NCBI GenBank assembly: GCA_030640725.1
Contig: DAOWIV010000296.1
Span: 1 to 9,442 of the forward strand
DNA: 9,442 nucleotides
Origin: Methanosarcinales archaeon
GTDB taxonomy: Archaea; Halobacteriota; Methanosarcinia; Methanosarcinales; Methanogasteraceae
Direction: 5' to 3'
Shown here in pieces: positions 1-5,529 of this stretch. Position 1 is the first letter of the stretch; the number at the start of each line of letters is the position of its first letter. A program made the translations under genes and the position numbers. The notes below the pieces were generated by a model. The model was not told the DNA's origin, made no database searches, and worked only from the letters and a program-made list of their open reading frames with translations.

Positions 1-30
1 CATAAGCGGTATGTACAATAAGACAATGAA

Positions 31-1002
31 GTGGTCCAAATGGCATCCAACCAATTTGAAGTAAATCTACAAGGGATCAAAACGTTGAAGAGTGTTTCAT
101 TAGTTGCGGATGGTATAACCCAGTTCACATTTGCCCTTTGCGAAGCATTCAAATTTGAGGGGGGCACGTTAACCATCATCAGTGAGTCCGATCTACATGA
201 GAGAGATGGTTTAATCGGAATGAGTGGCGCATATTTCCACCCAGCTTTATTGTCTGCATCTTCATGCGATGAAGTGTTTGATGCATGGGAATGGATTGGT
301 AAGGAAGTGGGTGACTCTTTTTACCAGATGTCTCATTTCTTGACAGGGGCATTTGTCTTAAGGGCGATCAAAACGGGAGTAAACTTTGCAGTAATGGCTC
401 CAATTGGGATGGCTGTAAAGCTTCATAAACTCTCTAAGTCCATCGATACTAAACCGAAAGTAAAGGAATTAAAACAATTCGTAAAGGGAAACGTAAAATC
501 CTGGAATCGAGACCAGACACTGCAGTGGTACGATAACATGGATGCTATGGCTCGTTTTCTCTGCAACCTTGACGCTGAATTTGAATTTGCGTTGTTTTCA
601 CTCGAATGTGGATTATCAGTGAGGCTGGCAAAGCATCCAGACATATTTTTGGAGGAAATCCCGGTTGACATAAAGAATCCATCTTGGGATTGTTCACTTC
701 CTACGCATAATTATACCCGAAAGGTCATCGAACATGCGGAGGGTGCTTTCCAAGAGCAAGATGCGAAATTGGTTGGACTCAGTATCGGAATGGCTTTAAT
801 CATGCTTGGTCTATCAAAAGAACGCACGTCTAAAAATAGGATAGGGCGGGAAGAATTCTGTATAGCACTTAAAAAAGGTTTAATCCTCGCAAAAGATGAA
901 AGAAAACCTGTGTTGCTCTTTTATCACGACCCTTGGACTGGAGACGTACAAGCTATAACTGAGACAATGGAAGACCTCATAGAAGACCTTGGAGGATTTT
1001 GA
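31..1002 (+). CDS. Unrecognised 323-aa protein
   Basis: I do not recognise this family. The frame is closed upstream by a TAA at 19-21, so the gene is complete; it starts at GTG 31 or ATG 40, and neither has a clear Shine-Dalgarno. There is no signal peptide. Two hydrophobic stretches stand out, around residues 103-131 and 247-262 (LVGLSIGMALIMLGLS), which could be buried helices or weak membrane segments. The last 45 residues (ALKKGLILAKDERKPVLLFYHDPW) read like the start of a thioredoxin-like fold, but there is no CxxC and the protein stops about 20 residues later. The gene is visibly more AT-rich than the rnhB-GTPase block, which suggests a different origin. It ends in TGA and is followed by T5 at 1022-1026. 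It stands alone, so context gives no function. The ORF is long and well behaved and is probably a real gene. Confidence 0.7.
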   Translation: MVQMASNQFEVNLQGIKTLKSVSLVADGITQFTFALCEAFKFEGGTLTIISESDLHERDGLIGMSGAYFHPALLSASSCDEVFDAWEWIGKEVGDSFYQMSHFLTGAFVLRAIKTGVNFAVMAPIGMAVKLHKLSKSIDTKPKVKELKQFVKGNVKSWNRDQTLQWYDNMDAMARFLCNLDAEFEFALFSLECGLSVRLAKHPDIFLEEIPVDIKNPSWDCSLPTHNYTRKVIEHAEGAFQEQDAKLVGLSIGMALIMLGLSKERTSKNRIGREEFCIALKKGLILAKDERKPVLLFYHDPWTGDVQAITETMEDLIEDLGGF

Positions 1003-1073
1003 TTTACTACTCGTACAAGCTCCTTTTTCATAGTGATGGTGAGGTTAGGGTGGTTGGAGAAGAATCATAAACA

Positions 1074-1115
1074 AAATAAATATTAACCAAACCCCGCAGA
1101 TTACAAGGCAGGTGG
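1074..1115 (+). promoter_or_regulatory. TATA-like box and Shine-Dalgarno of hicB
   Basis: An AT-rich stretch, AAATAAATATT at 1074-1084, is a plausible archaeal TATA box; transcription would start near 1105-1110. AGGTGG at 1110-1115 lies 4 bases before the hicB ATG and supports that start. The start of transcription is inferred. Confidence 0.4.
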
Positions 1116-1119
1116 CTGG

Positions 1120-1311
1120 ATGACCAAACAACGCTTCATCATACTGATAGAAAAAGACGAAGACGGCGTCTTTATTGGCACAGTCCCATCGCTCAAGGGC
1201 TGTTACTCATACGGCAATACGCTTGCTGAGCTTATGGCGAATGTGAAGGGGGCGATCGAGGCACATATCGAGGCTTTCGGTTTGATGGAAAAAGAACTGC
1301 CTGTTATCTGA
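1120..1311 (+). CDS. hicB: HicB-family antitoxin, short
   Basis: A 63-residue protein with the typical HicB N-terminal fold: FIILIEKDEDGVFIGTVPSLKGCYSYGNTLAELMANVKGAIEAHIEAFG. HicB proteins bind and neutralise the HicA mRNA interferase and often repress their own operon. Here the protein stops in ...EKELPVI, just where many relatives carry a further C-terminal tail, so it may be truncated. The reading frame of a HicA C-terminus starts immediately behind its stop codon, which fits a HicB-HicA pair joined by an internal deletion. With HicA broken, the antitoxin has no intact partner in this window and may be a relic or a regulator acting elsewhere. Family assignment is fairly sure; function today is not. 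Confidence 0.8.
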   Translation: MTKQRFIILIEKDEDGVFIGTVPSLKGCYSYGNTLAELMANVKGAIEAHIEAFGLMEKELPVI

Positions 1312-1443
1312 TTTTGGAGGCATGAAGATGGCAGGACGACTACTATTCCGATCCATTCCGGAAAAGAACTTCCAAGAGGATTAATAAAGAGCATTCTAAA
1401 GGATGTGGAGCTAAACGTTGAAGAGTATCTGAAGATGAGGTGA
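1312..1443 (+). pseudogene. hicA: HicA toxin remnant (C-terminal part)
   Basis: Reading from 1312 in the frame of CAT at 1321 gives FWRHEDGRTTTIPIHSGK and then ELPRGLIKSILKDVELNVEEYLKMR before TGA at 1441-1443. This is the characteristic end of HicA, a small double-stranded-RNA-binding-fold mRNA interferase of about 60-80 residues (HxDGR..TIPxHxGKELxxGxLxxIL.D). The N-terminal half, with the catalytic His region, is missing, and there is no in-frame start codon: the frame opens directly at the HicB stop. GGAGG at 1316-1320 precedes ATGs that are out of frame. It is too short for an ATG-based ORF call. I infer an inactive toxin left by a deletion that took the end of hicB and the start of hicA. 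Confidence 0.75.
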
Positions 1444-1450
1444 ATAAACT

Positions 1451-1590
1451 TTAGTACGCCTCATCCAACTCAAACACCTTCTCGCCAACGCCTTGCCGTC
1501 AATCCCTCGATAGAAGCATGACCTGTATCCGGTGTGGCGCGCTCCGCCAATCTGCTCGACCTCATGTTTAACACCTCCCCCGATCATGAT
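1451..1590 (-). pseudogene. hisI: HisI (phosphoribosyl-AMP cyclohydrolase) C-terminal remnant
   Basis: The minus strand encodes VEQIGGARHTGYRSCFYRGIDG, clearly the C-terminal signature of HisI, the zinc enzyme that opens the ring of phosphoribosyl-AMP in histidine synthesis. The family motif has Cys-His-Thr-Gly; here it is Arg-His-Thr-Gly, a one-base change (TGC to CGC) that removes a metal or catalytic ligand. About 12 codons later the frame breaks near 1484-1487, and the expected ending GEKVFELDEAY plus TAA (1451-1453) continues in the neighbouring frame, as if one G of a run was lost. The first two thirds of the roughly 120-residue enzyme are absent: the homology stops just before the rnhB start. 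It is a dead fragment, 8 bp from the hicA remnant and convergent with it. Confidence 0.8.
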
Positions 1591-1595
1591 CAACC

Positions 1596-2255
1596 ATGAA
1601 AATCGCTGGAGTCGACGAAGCCGGCAAAGGACCTGTGATCGGTCCTATGTGCGTTGCAGGCGTCCTGATCAACGAAGACAAACTGCATCTGATCGAAGAA
1701 CTCGGGGTAAAAGATTCTAAAAAGGTTGCTCCTAAAAAACGCAAGCTTCTTTCCGGGCGTATCAAAGAAACCGCCGACAGTTGGTTCGTGCTTGATGTGA
1801 GCGCGCACCGGATCGACGAACTGCGAACCATCATGACGATGAACGAGGTCATGGTCATCTGCCATGCCAGGGTGCTTGAGAACCTGGGACCGGATCATGC
1901 ATTTCTGGATGCGGCTGACGTTAAGGAGGAGCGATTCGGCAGAAACGTGCAGAAGAAATGCCAGACGCCCGTCACGGTCAGGGTGACTGCGCGGCATAAA
2001 GCCGACGTAAGATACCCGATCGTTGCTGCAGCATCCATCATCGCGAAGGTGCACAGGGACCGCGCGATTGCAGCCCTGCGAGTGGAGTTTGGCGACTTTG
2101 GCAGCGGATATCCCGCCGATCCAAAGACCATACGTTTCCTGCGGGAATGGTTCTCCGAGCACCAGAGTTTTCCTGACGTTGTGCGGCATTCGTGGAAGAC
2201 TGTGGAAAACGTGATTGCAAGCGCAAAACAGACAACACTATCGGCATACAGATGA
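1596..2255 (+). CDS. rnhB: Ribonuclease HII
   Basis: A 219-aa archaeal-type RNase HII, which cuts the RNA strand of RNA-DNA hybrids and removes ribonucleotides left in DNA and replication primers. The start ATG is followed at once by the active-site motif AGVDEAGKGPVIGPM (Asp7, Glu8). The other two metal ligands are visible as Asp105 (HAFLDAADV) and Asp137 (HKADVRYPIVAAASIIAK). Length and motif order are normal for archaeal enzymes and the gene looks intact. No clear Shine-Dalgarno precedes the ATG; the upstream bases contain the palindrome GATCATGATC (1582-1591) and belong to the hisI remnant, so the upstream border may be a rearrangement point. The KaiC-like gene starts 46 bp downstream behind its own TATA-like box. 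Confidence 0.96.
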   Translation: MKIAGVDEAGKGPVIGPMCVAGVLINEDKLHLIEELGVKDSKKVAPKKRKLLSGRIKETADSWFVLDVSAHRIDELRTIMTMNEVMVICHARVLENLGPDHAFLDAADVKEERFGRNVQKKCQTPVTVRVTARHKADVRYPIVAAASIIAKVHRDRAIAALRVEFGDFGSGYPADPKTIRFLREWFSEHQSFPDVVRHSWKTVENVIASAKQTTLSAYR

Positions 2256-2258
2256 TTT

Positions 2259-2301
2259 TTTATATGAACACATACAATTAATCGAATGAACAAGGAATTG
2301 G
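2259..2301 (+). promoter_or_regulatory. Promoter of the KaiC-GTPase-roadblock operon
   Basis: TTTATATG at 2259-2266, inside a T-run directly behind the rnhB stop, is a good archaeal TATA box. A start of transcription about 25 bases on would fall near 2287-2292. AAGGA at 2292-2296 is a Shine-Dalgarno 5 bases before GTG 2302 and about 14 before ATG 2311, which favours the GTG start. Positions of transcription start are inferred. Confidence 0.5.
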
Positions 2302-3003
2302 GTGCGGCATATGACATATAATCTTGGCATCTCCAAAATAGATGAGCTGATAGGGGACATTAAGGGTGGTACGAACATCATGATGATCGGTCCCCCTATG
2401 AGTGGTAAGGACGACATTACAAATATCATCGCATATCACGGATTGATCAACAAAAACGCTGCTGTGATCGTCTCAACACGCGAACCAGGGAATAATGTCC
2501 TCGACTGGTTCGAAAGCCGTGACTTGAGCATTCCGTCAGAGCATATCGGGATCGTGGACTGCGTTACCAGAACGCTTGGGTTTGGCGCGCCCGATACTGA
2601 GAACATTAAGATGGCATCAAGCCCTGTCGATCTCACTGGCATCGGTGTCAAGATCAGTCAGTTCTTTGAGCGGTTCTGGATGGAGATGCAGCTGAAAGAG
2701 ACGCGGTTGTGCATCAATTCGCTCTCAACGATTCTCATGTACTCGAATCTCCAGACCGTGTTCAGATTCTTACATGTATTCACAGGTCGCGTAAAAGCGG
2801 CGAATGCGCTTGGCGTGTACGTGATCGAGGATGGTATGCATGATGATAAGACGATCGTGACGCTCAAGCAGTTGTTCGATGGTATGATCGAGATCCGGGA
2901 GAAAGATGACGGTTATCAGATGCGCGCTACCGGGTTTGCATCAAAACCGACGCCATGGTTTGACTATGAAATCGATGGCGTAAATATCATACTGAGGGGT
3001 TGA
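2302..3003 (+). CDS. KaiC-like RecA-superfamily protein (single domain)
   Basis: A 233-residue RecA-fold protein of the KaiC/RAD55-like group common in Euryarchaea. The N-terminus has the KaiC-type opening ISKIDELIGDIKGGTNIMMIGPPMSGK. The P-loop is GPPMSGKD (residues 30-37): the Lys is kept, but the Ser/Thr that normally follows is Asp. The Walker B strand reads RLCINSLSTIL, with Asn where KaiC has Asp. Nucleotide binding is possible, but normal hydrolysis is doubtful. GTG 2302 is preferred over ATG 2311 because of the Shine-Dalgarno spacing. It is the first gene of an operon: 4 bp separate it from the KaiC-GTPase fusion, so the two RecA-fold proteins probably work in one complex. The related archaellum protein ArlH is a precedent for a KaiC-like regulator or scaffold; the partner here is not known. 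Confidence 0.85.
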   Translation: MRHMTYNLGISKIDELIGDIKGGTNIMMIGPPMSGKDDITNIIAYHGLINKNAAVIVSTREPGNNVLDWFESRDLSIPSEHIGIVDCVTRTLGFGAPDTENIKMASSPVDLTGIGVKISQFFERFWMEMQLKETRLCINSLSTILMYSNLQTVFRFLHVFTGRVKAANALGVYVIEDGMHDDKTIVTLKQLFDGMIEIREKDDGYQMRATGFASKPTPWFDYEIDGVNIILRG

Positions 3004-3007
3004 TCTT

Positions 3008-4186
3008 ATGATGAAGACTGGCATACCGGCACTGGACGATCATCTGCACGGCGGCATCCCGCGAGGGAAATCACTGGTATACTATGCATATCCTGGAGTT
3101 GAGTGCAATGTGTTCGGGATGCAGACAATGTATAGAGCCGTATCAGAAGGCGGGCGCGGGATATATGTCACCTCAAGCACAGATCCTCGGATGATCAGGG
3201 ACCAATTTGCAGAGTTTGGGTGGGACGCTGCCAAATACGGGGATCGATTTGTCATCGTGGATGGATTTTCGGGACTGGTTGGCGCTAATTCATCCGAGCA
3301 GTACGTTGTGTCAACTCCGGATGATGCCGACAGTCTGACCCAGGCGATCAAGCAGGTGATGGAGGATATGGACGAACCCAGCGTCATCGTATTCGAATCT
3401 CTCTCAACGATCATGGACCTCTGCGGAGAATCGGCAACACTCGATGCTATCGAGGAGTGGAACCAGTATGCGATGCTCTACGACCACGTGATAGTCTATA
3501 ATTTCACGGCATGGCCCTATTCGGAAGATACGCTGGCACATGTCAAAGGAGACATTTGCAATTCAGTGGTTTTGATTGGTGGAATTGTGGAAAAGGTGAT
3601 TTTTAGCCAGTATTTTGGGGTGAAGAAGACTGACTGGGATGAAGTTACCAAAAAGTGCACATTATACAAAGTTTTGAAGCCAGGTGGCGTACGCGTGTAC
3701 CTTCCAAAGATTCTGGTTACAGGACCGTTTGATGCCGGCAAATCCACGTTTGTACATGCGCTTTCGACCAGATCGGTCTCGGTGGATCGGCTTGGCACAA
3801 CCGTGGCGCTCGATTATGGACACGTGGACCACAAAGGGTTCACCGCCGATATATTCGGGACTCCGGGTCAGGAACGGTTCGATCCGATCGTGAAATTACT
3901 CAGCGGCGAGGCGATGGGGATATTTCTGATCCTTGACTCGACGAATACCGGTGATTTTGTGCGTGCAAAGCGTATGCTTGAGATCACTGAATCGATGGGG
4001 CTGCCGGTCGTTATCGTCGCAAACAAGCAGGATCTGGAGGGCGCGCTTACTCCGGAAGAGATCAGAAGAGAACTCGATATGGCACACGATGCGCCGATTA
4101 TACCAGTGGTTGCAACCTCCCGCGAGGGCGTCTTCGAAGCGTTTGATGTGCTGGTTGACAGGGTGATGGAGGCAGGATCAATATGA
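3008..4186 (+). CDS. KaiC-like domain fused to Ras-type small GTPase
   Basis: A 392-aa two-domain protein. Residues 1-230 are a KaiC-like RecA fold (TGIPALDDHLHGGIPRGKSLVYY), but the P-loop is lost: AYPGVECN (27-34) has no GKT/S, and the Walker B strand is VIVFESLSTIM with Glu for Asp. Residues 234-392 are a complete small GTPase: G1 GPFDAGKST (239-247), switch-1 Thr in LGTTVALDYG, G3 DIFGTPGQERF (281-291, Gln288), G4 NKQD (339-342), G5 ATS (369-371). The TPGQ form and the roadblock gene behind it point to the Arf/MglA-like prokaryotic Ras group. GAGGGG at 2994-2999 is the ribosome site for ATG 3008. The stop overlaps the roadblock start (ATGA). I infer that the GTPase is the active switch and the RecA part a docking or scaffold domain. 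Confidence 0.92.
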   Translation: MMKTGIPALDDHLHGGIPRGKSLVYYAYPGVECNVFGMQTMYRAVSEGGRGIYVTSSTDPRMIRDQFAEFGWDAAKYGDRFVIVDGFSGLVGANSSEQYVVSTPDDADSLTQAIKQVMEDMDEPSVIVFESLSTIMDLCGESATLDAIEEWNQYAMLYDHVIVYNFTAWPYSEDTLAHVKGDICNSVVLIGGIVEKVIFSQYFGVKKTDWDEVTKKCTLYKVLKPGGVRVYLPKILVTGPFDAGKSTFVHALSTRSVSVDRLGTTVALDYGHVDHKGFTADIFGTPGQERFDPIVKLLSGEAMGIFLILDSTNTGDFVRAKRMLEITESMGLPVVIVANKQDLEGALTPEEIRRELDMAHDAPIIPVVATSREGVFEAFDVLVDRVMEAGSI

Positions 4187-4545
4187 CGACATCTGAGATG
4201 CTCGAAAAGGTGCTAAACGATCTCGGAAGGGTTGGCGAGATCGAAGCGTGTGCGATAGGGACCAGGGATGGGCTGCTCATGCAGGCGAATATGTCCTCGA
4301 AGGGCGACCCCGAGACTTTTGTTGCGATGTCTGCGACGATGCTTGGTGCGGCAGAGACCGCCTCATCCGAACTGGGGAAGGGTGTACCAAAAAGGGTGAT
4401 CGTGGAAGCCAACGATGGTAAGCTGATATGCATGGGCGCAGGTTCGAAGGCGCTTGTGGTGGCGATGACTGCACCTGAGGTGGGACTTGGTCTGGTTCTT
4501 GTCGAGCTTTCCAAGGTGGCAGAGAAGGTCGAGAAGTTAATATGA
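4183..4545 (+). CDS. Roadblock/LC7-domain protein (MglB-like GTPase partner)
   Basis: A 120-residue single-domain roadblock/LC7 protein: an N-terminal helix (MLEKVLNDLGRVGEIEACAIGTRDGLLM), a long central helix (DPETFVAMSATMLGAAETASSELG) and the strand pair RVIVEANDGKLICMGAGSKALVVAMT. In bacteria and eukaryotes such domains dimerise and bind Ras-like GTPases; MglB is the GAP of MglA. The start ATG overlaps the stop of the GTPase gene (4183-4186), so the two are probably made together, and GGAGG at 4168-4172 may serve reinitiation. I infer that it is the GAP or effector platform of the fused GTPase. A chemotaxis-like or signalling role is possible; nothing in the window links it to motility genes. 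Confidence 0.92.
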   Translation: MTTSEMLEKVLNDLGRVGEIEACAIGTRDGLLMQANMSSKGDPETFVAMSATMLGAAETASSELGKGVPKRVIVEANDGKLICMGAGSKALVVAMTAPEVGLGLVLVELSKVAEKVEKLI

Positions 4546-4751
4546 AACCTGTAATCAACATCGGTAAGAATGGCGTTACTGACAATATCATTGACGAGAT
4601 CAGAGACCAGATGAAAGGGAAAAGCGAGATCAAGATACGGATTTTAAAGAATGCTCCAGGCTCTGCGGCAGAGATTGCAGGGGAAGTAGCATCAAGAACC
4701 GGTTTTGGGCTTGTTGACGTGCGCGGGCACACCGCTATACTGTCGAGATGA
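4542..4751 (+). CDS. YhbY/CRM-domain RNA-binding protein
   Basis: A 69-residue protein with the CRM (CRS1-YhbY) fold: PVINIGKNGVTDNIIDEIRDQM at the start with the GKNG loop (residues 8-11), a helix-strand core IKIRILKNA, the AEIAGEVASRTGFGLVDVRGHTAILSR end. Family members bind ribosomal precursor RNA or group II introns; bacterial YhbY associates with pre-50S particles. Length fits the archaeal single-domain type. Its ATG overlaps the roadblock stop (ATGA), so it is cotranscribed with the GTPase switch, although a direct functional link is not obvious; the shared theme may be ribosome or growth control. Its last 17 bases overlap, tail to tail, the end of the glycosylase gene on the other strand. 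Confidence 0.9.
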   Translation: MKPVINIGKNGVTDNIIDEIRDQMKGKSEIKIRILKNAPGSAAEIAGEVASRTGFGLVDVRGHTAILSR

Positions 4752-5349
4752 TGCACTCGTCACATCGTTTTCGCACGCAGTACTCCTTACCATATATAAC
4801 GATCAGCGCGTGAAACTCCTGATACAGCGGGACGCTTTCTGGCAGCAGGTCCTCAAAATGTCTCTGCAACGCGTCATATCCGCCATCGATGCCGATGCAA
4901 TTGCAGATTCTTGTTGTGTACGCATCGATCACGAATACGGGCTTGTGCGCAGCATAAAGTATGATGCTGTCCGCGGTTTCCGGTCCGACCCCTTTCAGTG
5001 ACAGTAGCTCCTTTCGCAGTTCGTTGATTGGTTTTCCAAGGATCCTGGATATCCCGTTTTTAGAGAAATGCTGCGATAACAATTGCAATCGTTCCGCTTT
5101 CTGCCTGTAAAATCCTGTGCACCGGATGCATTCCTCGATTACGCCCCGTTCTGCATGTGCAAGAGAGGCGGGTGTCAGCAATGATTGCTGTTTCAGATTG
5201 ATGATCGCCTGCTCAACGCTCTCCCACCGGGTCTGCTGGGTCAGAAGGGCGCCGACGATGACCTCAAACTCGGTTTCGGCGGGCCACCAGTGCTGGGGTC
5301 CGAATCTGTCGAGCAACAGGTCGTATAAGTCAATGATTGGGTCAGGCAT
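4735..5349 (-). CDS. HhH-GPD DNA glycosylase (endonuclease III-like)
   Basis: A 204-aa base-excision DNA glycosylase of the EndoIII superfamily. I start it at the ATG at 5349 (MPDPIIDLYDLLLDRFG); a longer in-frame extension to 5544 crosses repeats and looks non-coding. The helix-hairpin-helix is LKGVGPETAD (119-127) and the catalytic Asp is Asp142 in FVIDAYTTRI. At the place of the EndoIII lyase Lys (GRKTA) there is Glu124, so it is probably a monofunctional glycosylase without AP-lyase chemistry. The FQ..WWP....EVIVGALLTQQTRW front end resembles 3-methyladenine-type (MagIII-like) members. The C-terminal cluster has only Cys191, Cys196 and Cys199; the fourth Cys of the iron-sulfur loop is absent because the TAG stop comes first. 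It converges with and overlaps the YhbY gene by 17 bp. Confidence 0.88.
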   Translation of the reverse strand: MPDPIIDLYDLLLDRFGPQHWWPAETEFEVIVGALLTQQTRWESVEQAIINLKQQSLLTPASLAHAERGVIEECIRCTGFYRQKAERLQLLSQHFSKNGISRILGKPINELRKELLSLKGVGPETADSIILYAAHKPVFVIDAYTTRICNCIGIDGGYDALQRHFEDLLPESVPLYQEFHALIVIYGKEYCVRKRCDECIISTV

Positions 5350-5375
5350 TCTACAACTTGTGTATTGCACGGCAC

Positions 5376-5400
5376 TGGATAAAATTTCTCTGTCCGGACA
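5376..5400 (-). promoter_or_regulatory. TATA-like box and palindrome before the glycosylase gene
   Basis: Read on the minus strand, GAAATTTTATCC (about 5378-5389) is a TATA-like box about 30-40 bases before the ATG at 5349, so the leader would be short. Immediately upstream lies the perfect 10-bp palindrome TGTCCGGACA (5391-5400), in the place where the BRE or an operator would sit. It touches the first 25-bp repeat. Confidence 0.4.
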
Positions 5401-5423
5401 ACCCCTTTGTTTCAACTGGAGAT
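5399..5423 (+). repeat. 25-bp direct repeat, copy 1
   Basis: Exact copy of the 25 bases found again at 5450-5474; it begins CAACCCCTTTG and ends CAACTGGAGAT. The start-to-start distance is 51 bp, about five helical turns. It lies 50-75 bp upstream of the glycosylase start. Confidence 0.9.
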
Positions 5424-5424
5424 C

Positions 5425-5446
5425 GGGTGGGGGAGGGTTCGAGGGG
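5425..5446 (+). other. Potential G-quadruplex between the direct repeats
   Basis: Four G-runs follow each other with short loops: GGG (5425-5427), GGGGG (5429-5433), GGG (5435-5437) and GGGG (5443-5446), with loops of 1, 1 and 5 bases. This fulfils the usual G3 quadruplex pattern on the plus strand, the template strand for the glycosylase gene. A weaker G-rich series (5476-5495) follows the second repeat. Formation in the cell is not shown. Confidence 0.55.
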
Positions 5447-5449
5447 AAG

Positions 5450-5474
5450 CAACCCCTTTGTTTCAACTGGAGAT
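5450..5474 (+). repeat. 25-bp direct repeat, copy 2
   Basis: Second exact copy of the repeat at 5399-5423, separated from it by a 26-bp G-rich spacer. Only these two copies are present here. Read on the minus strand it contains GTTGAAAC, a motif also seen in CRISPR repeats, but there is no array. Confidence 0.9.
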
Positions 5475-5529
5475 TGGTTTTGGGTTTGGGGGTGGAGTGC
5501 GATTGTCGGTGGGAAGTGGTGTCTGGTGG

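Noticed and set aside
1582..1591. Operator GATCATGATC before rnhB
   Set aside because: The palindrome lies in the hisI remnant and is built of common GATC words; there is no further support.
1590..2189. 199-aa minus-strand frame opposite rnhB
   Set aside because: Shadow of rnhB; composition and lack of motifs do not support a gene.
4729..4737. Pyrrolysine read-through at the glycosylase TAG giving a fourth Cys
   Set aside because: The Cys would come seven residues after the third one instead of five, and the sequence beyond is fixed by the YhbY gene on the other strand; it looks like a coincidence.
4277..4756. 159-aa minus-strand frame opposite roadblock and YhbY genes
   Set aside because: Shadow frame, rich in Pro and Ser, no domain likeness; the two plus-strand genes are clear.
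5399..5474. CRISPR array
   Set aside because: Only two repeats with one 26-bp G-rich spacer; no further units and no cas genes. The GTTGAAAC inside the repeat is not enough.
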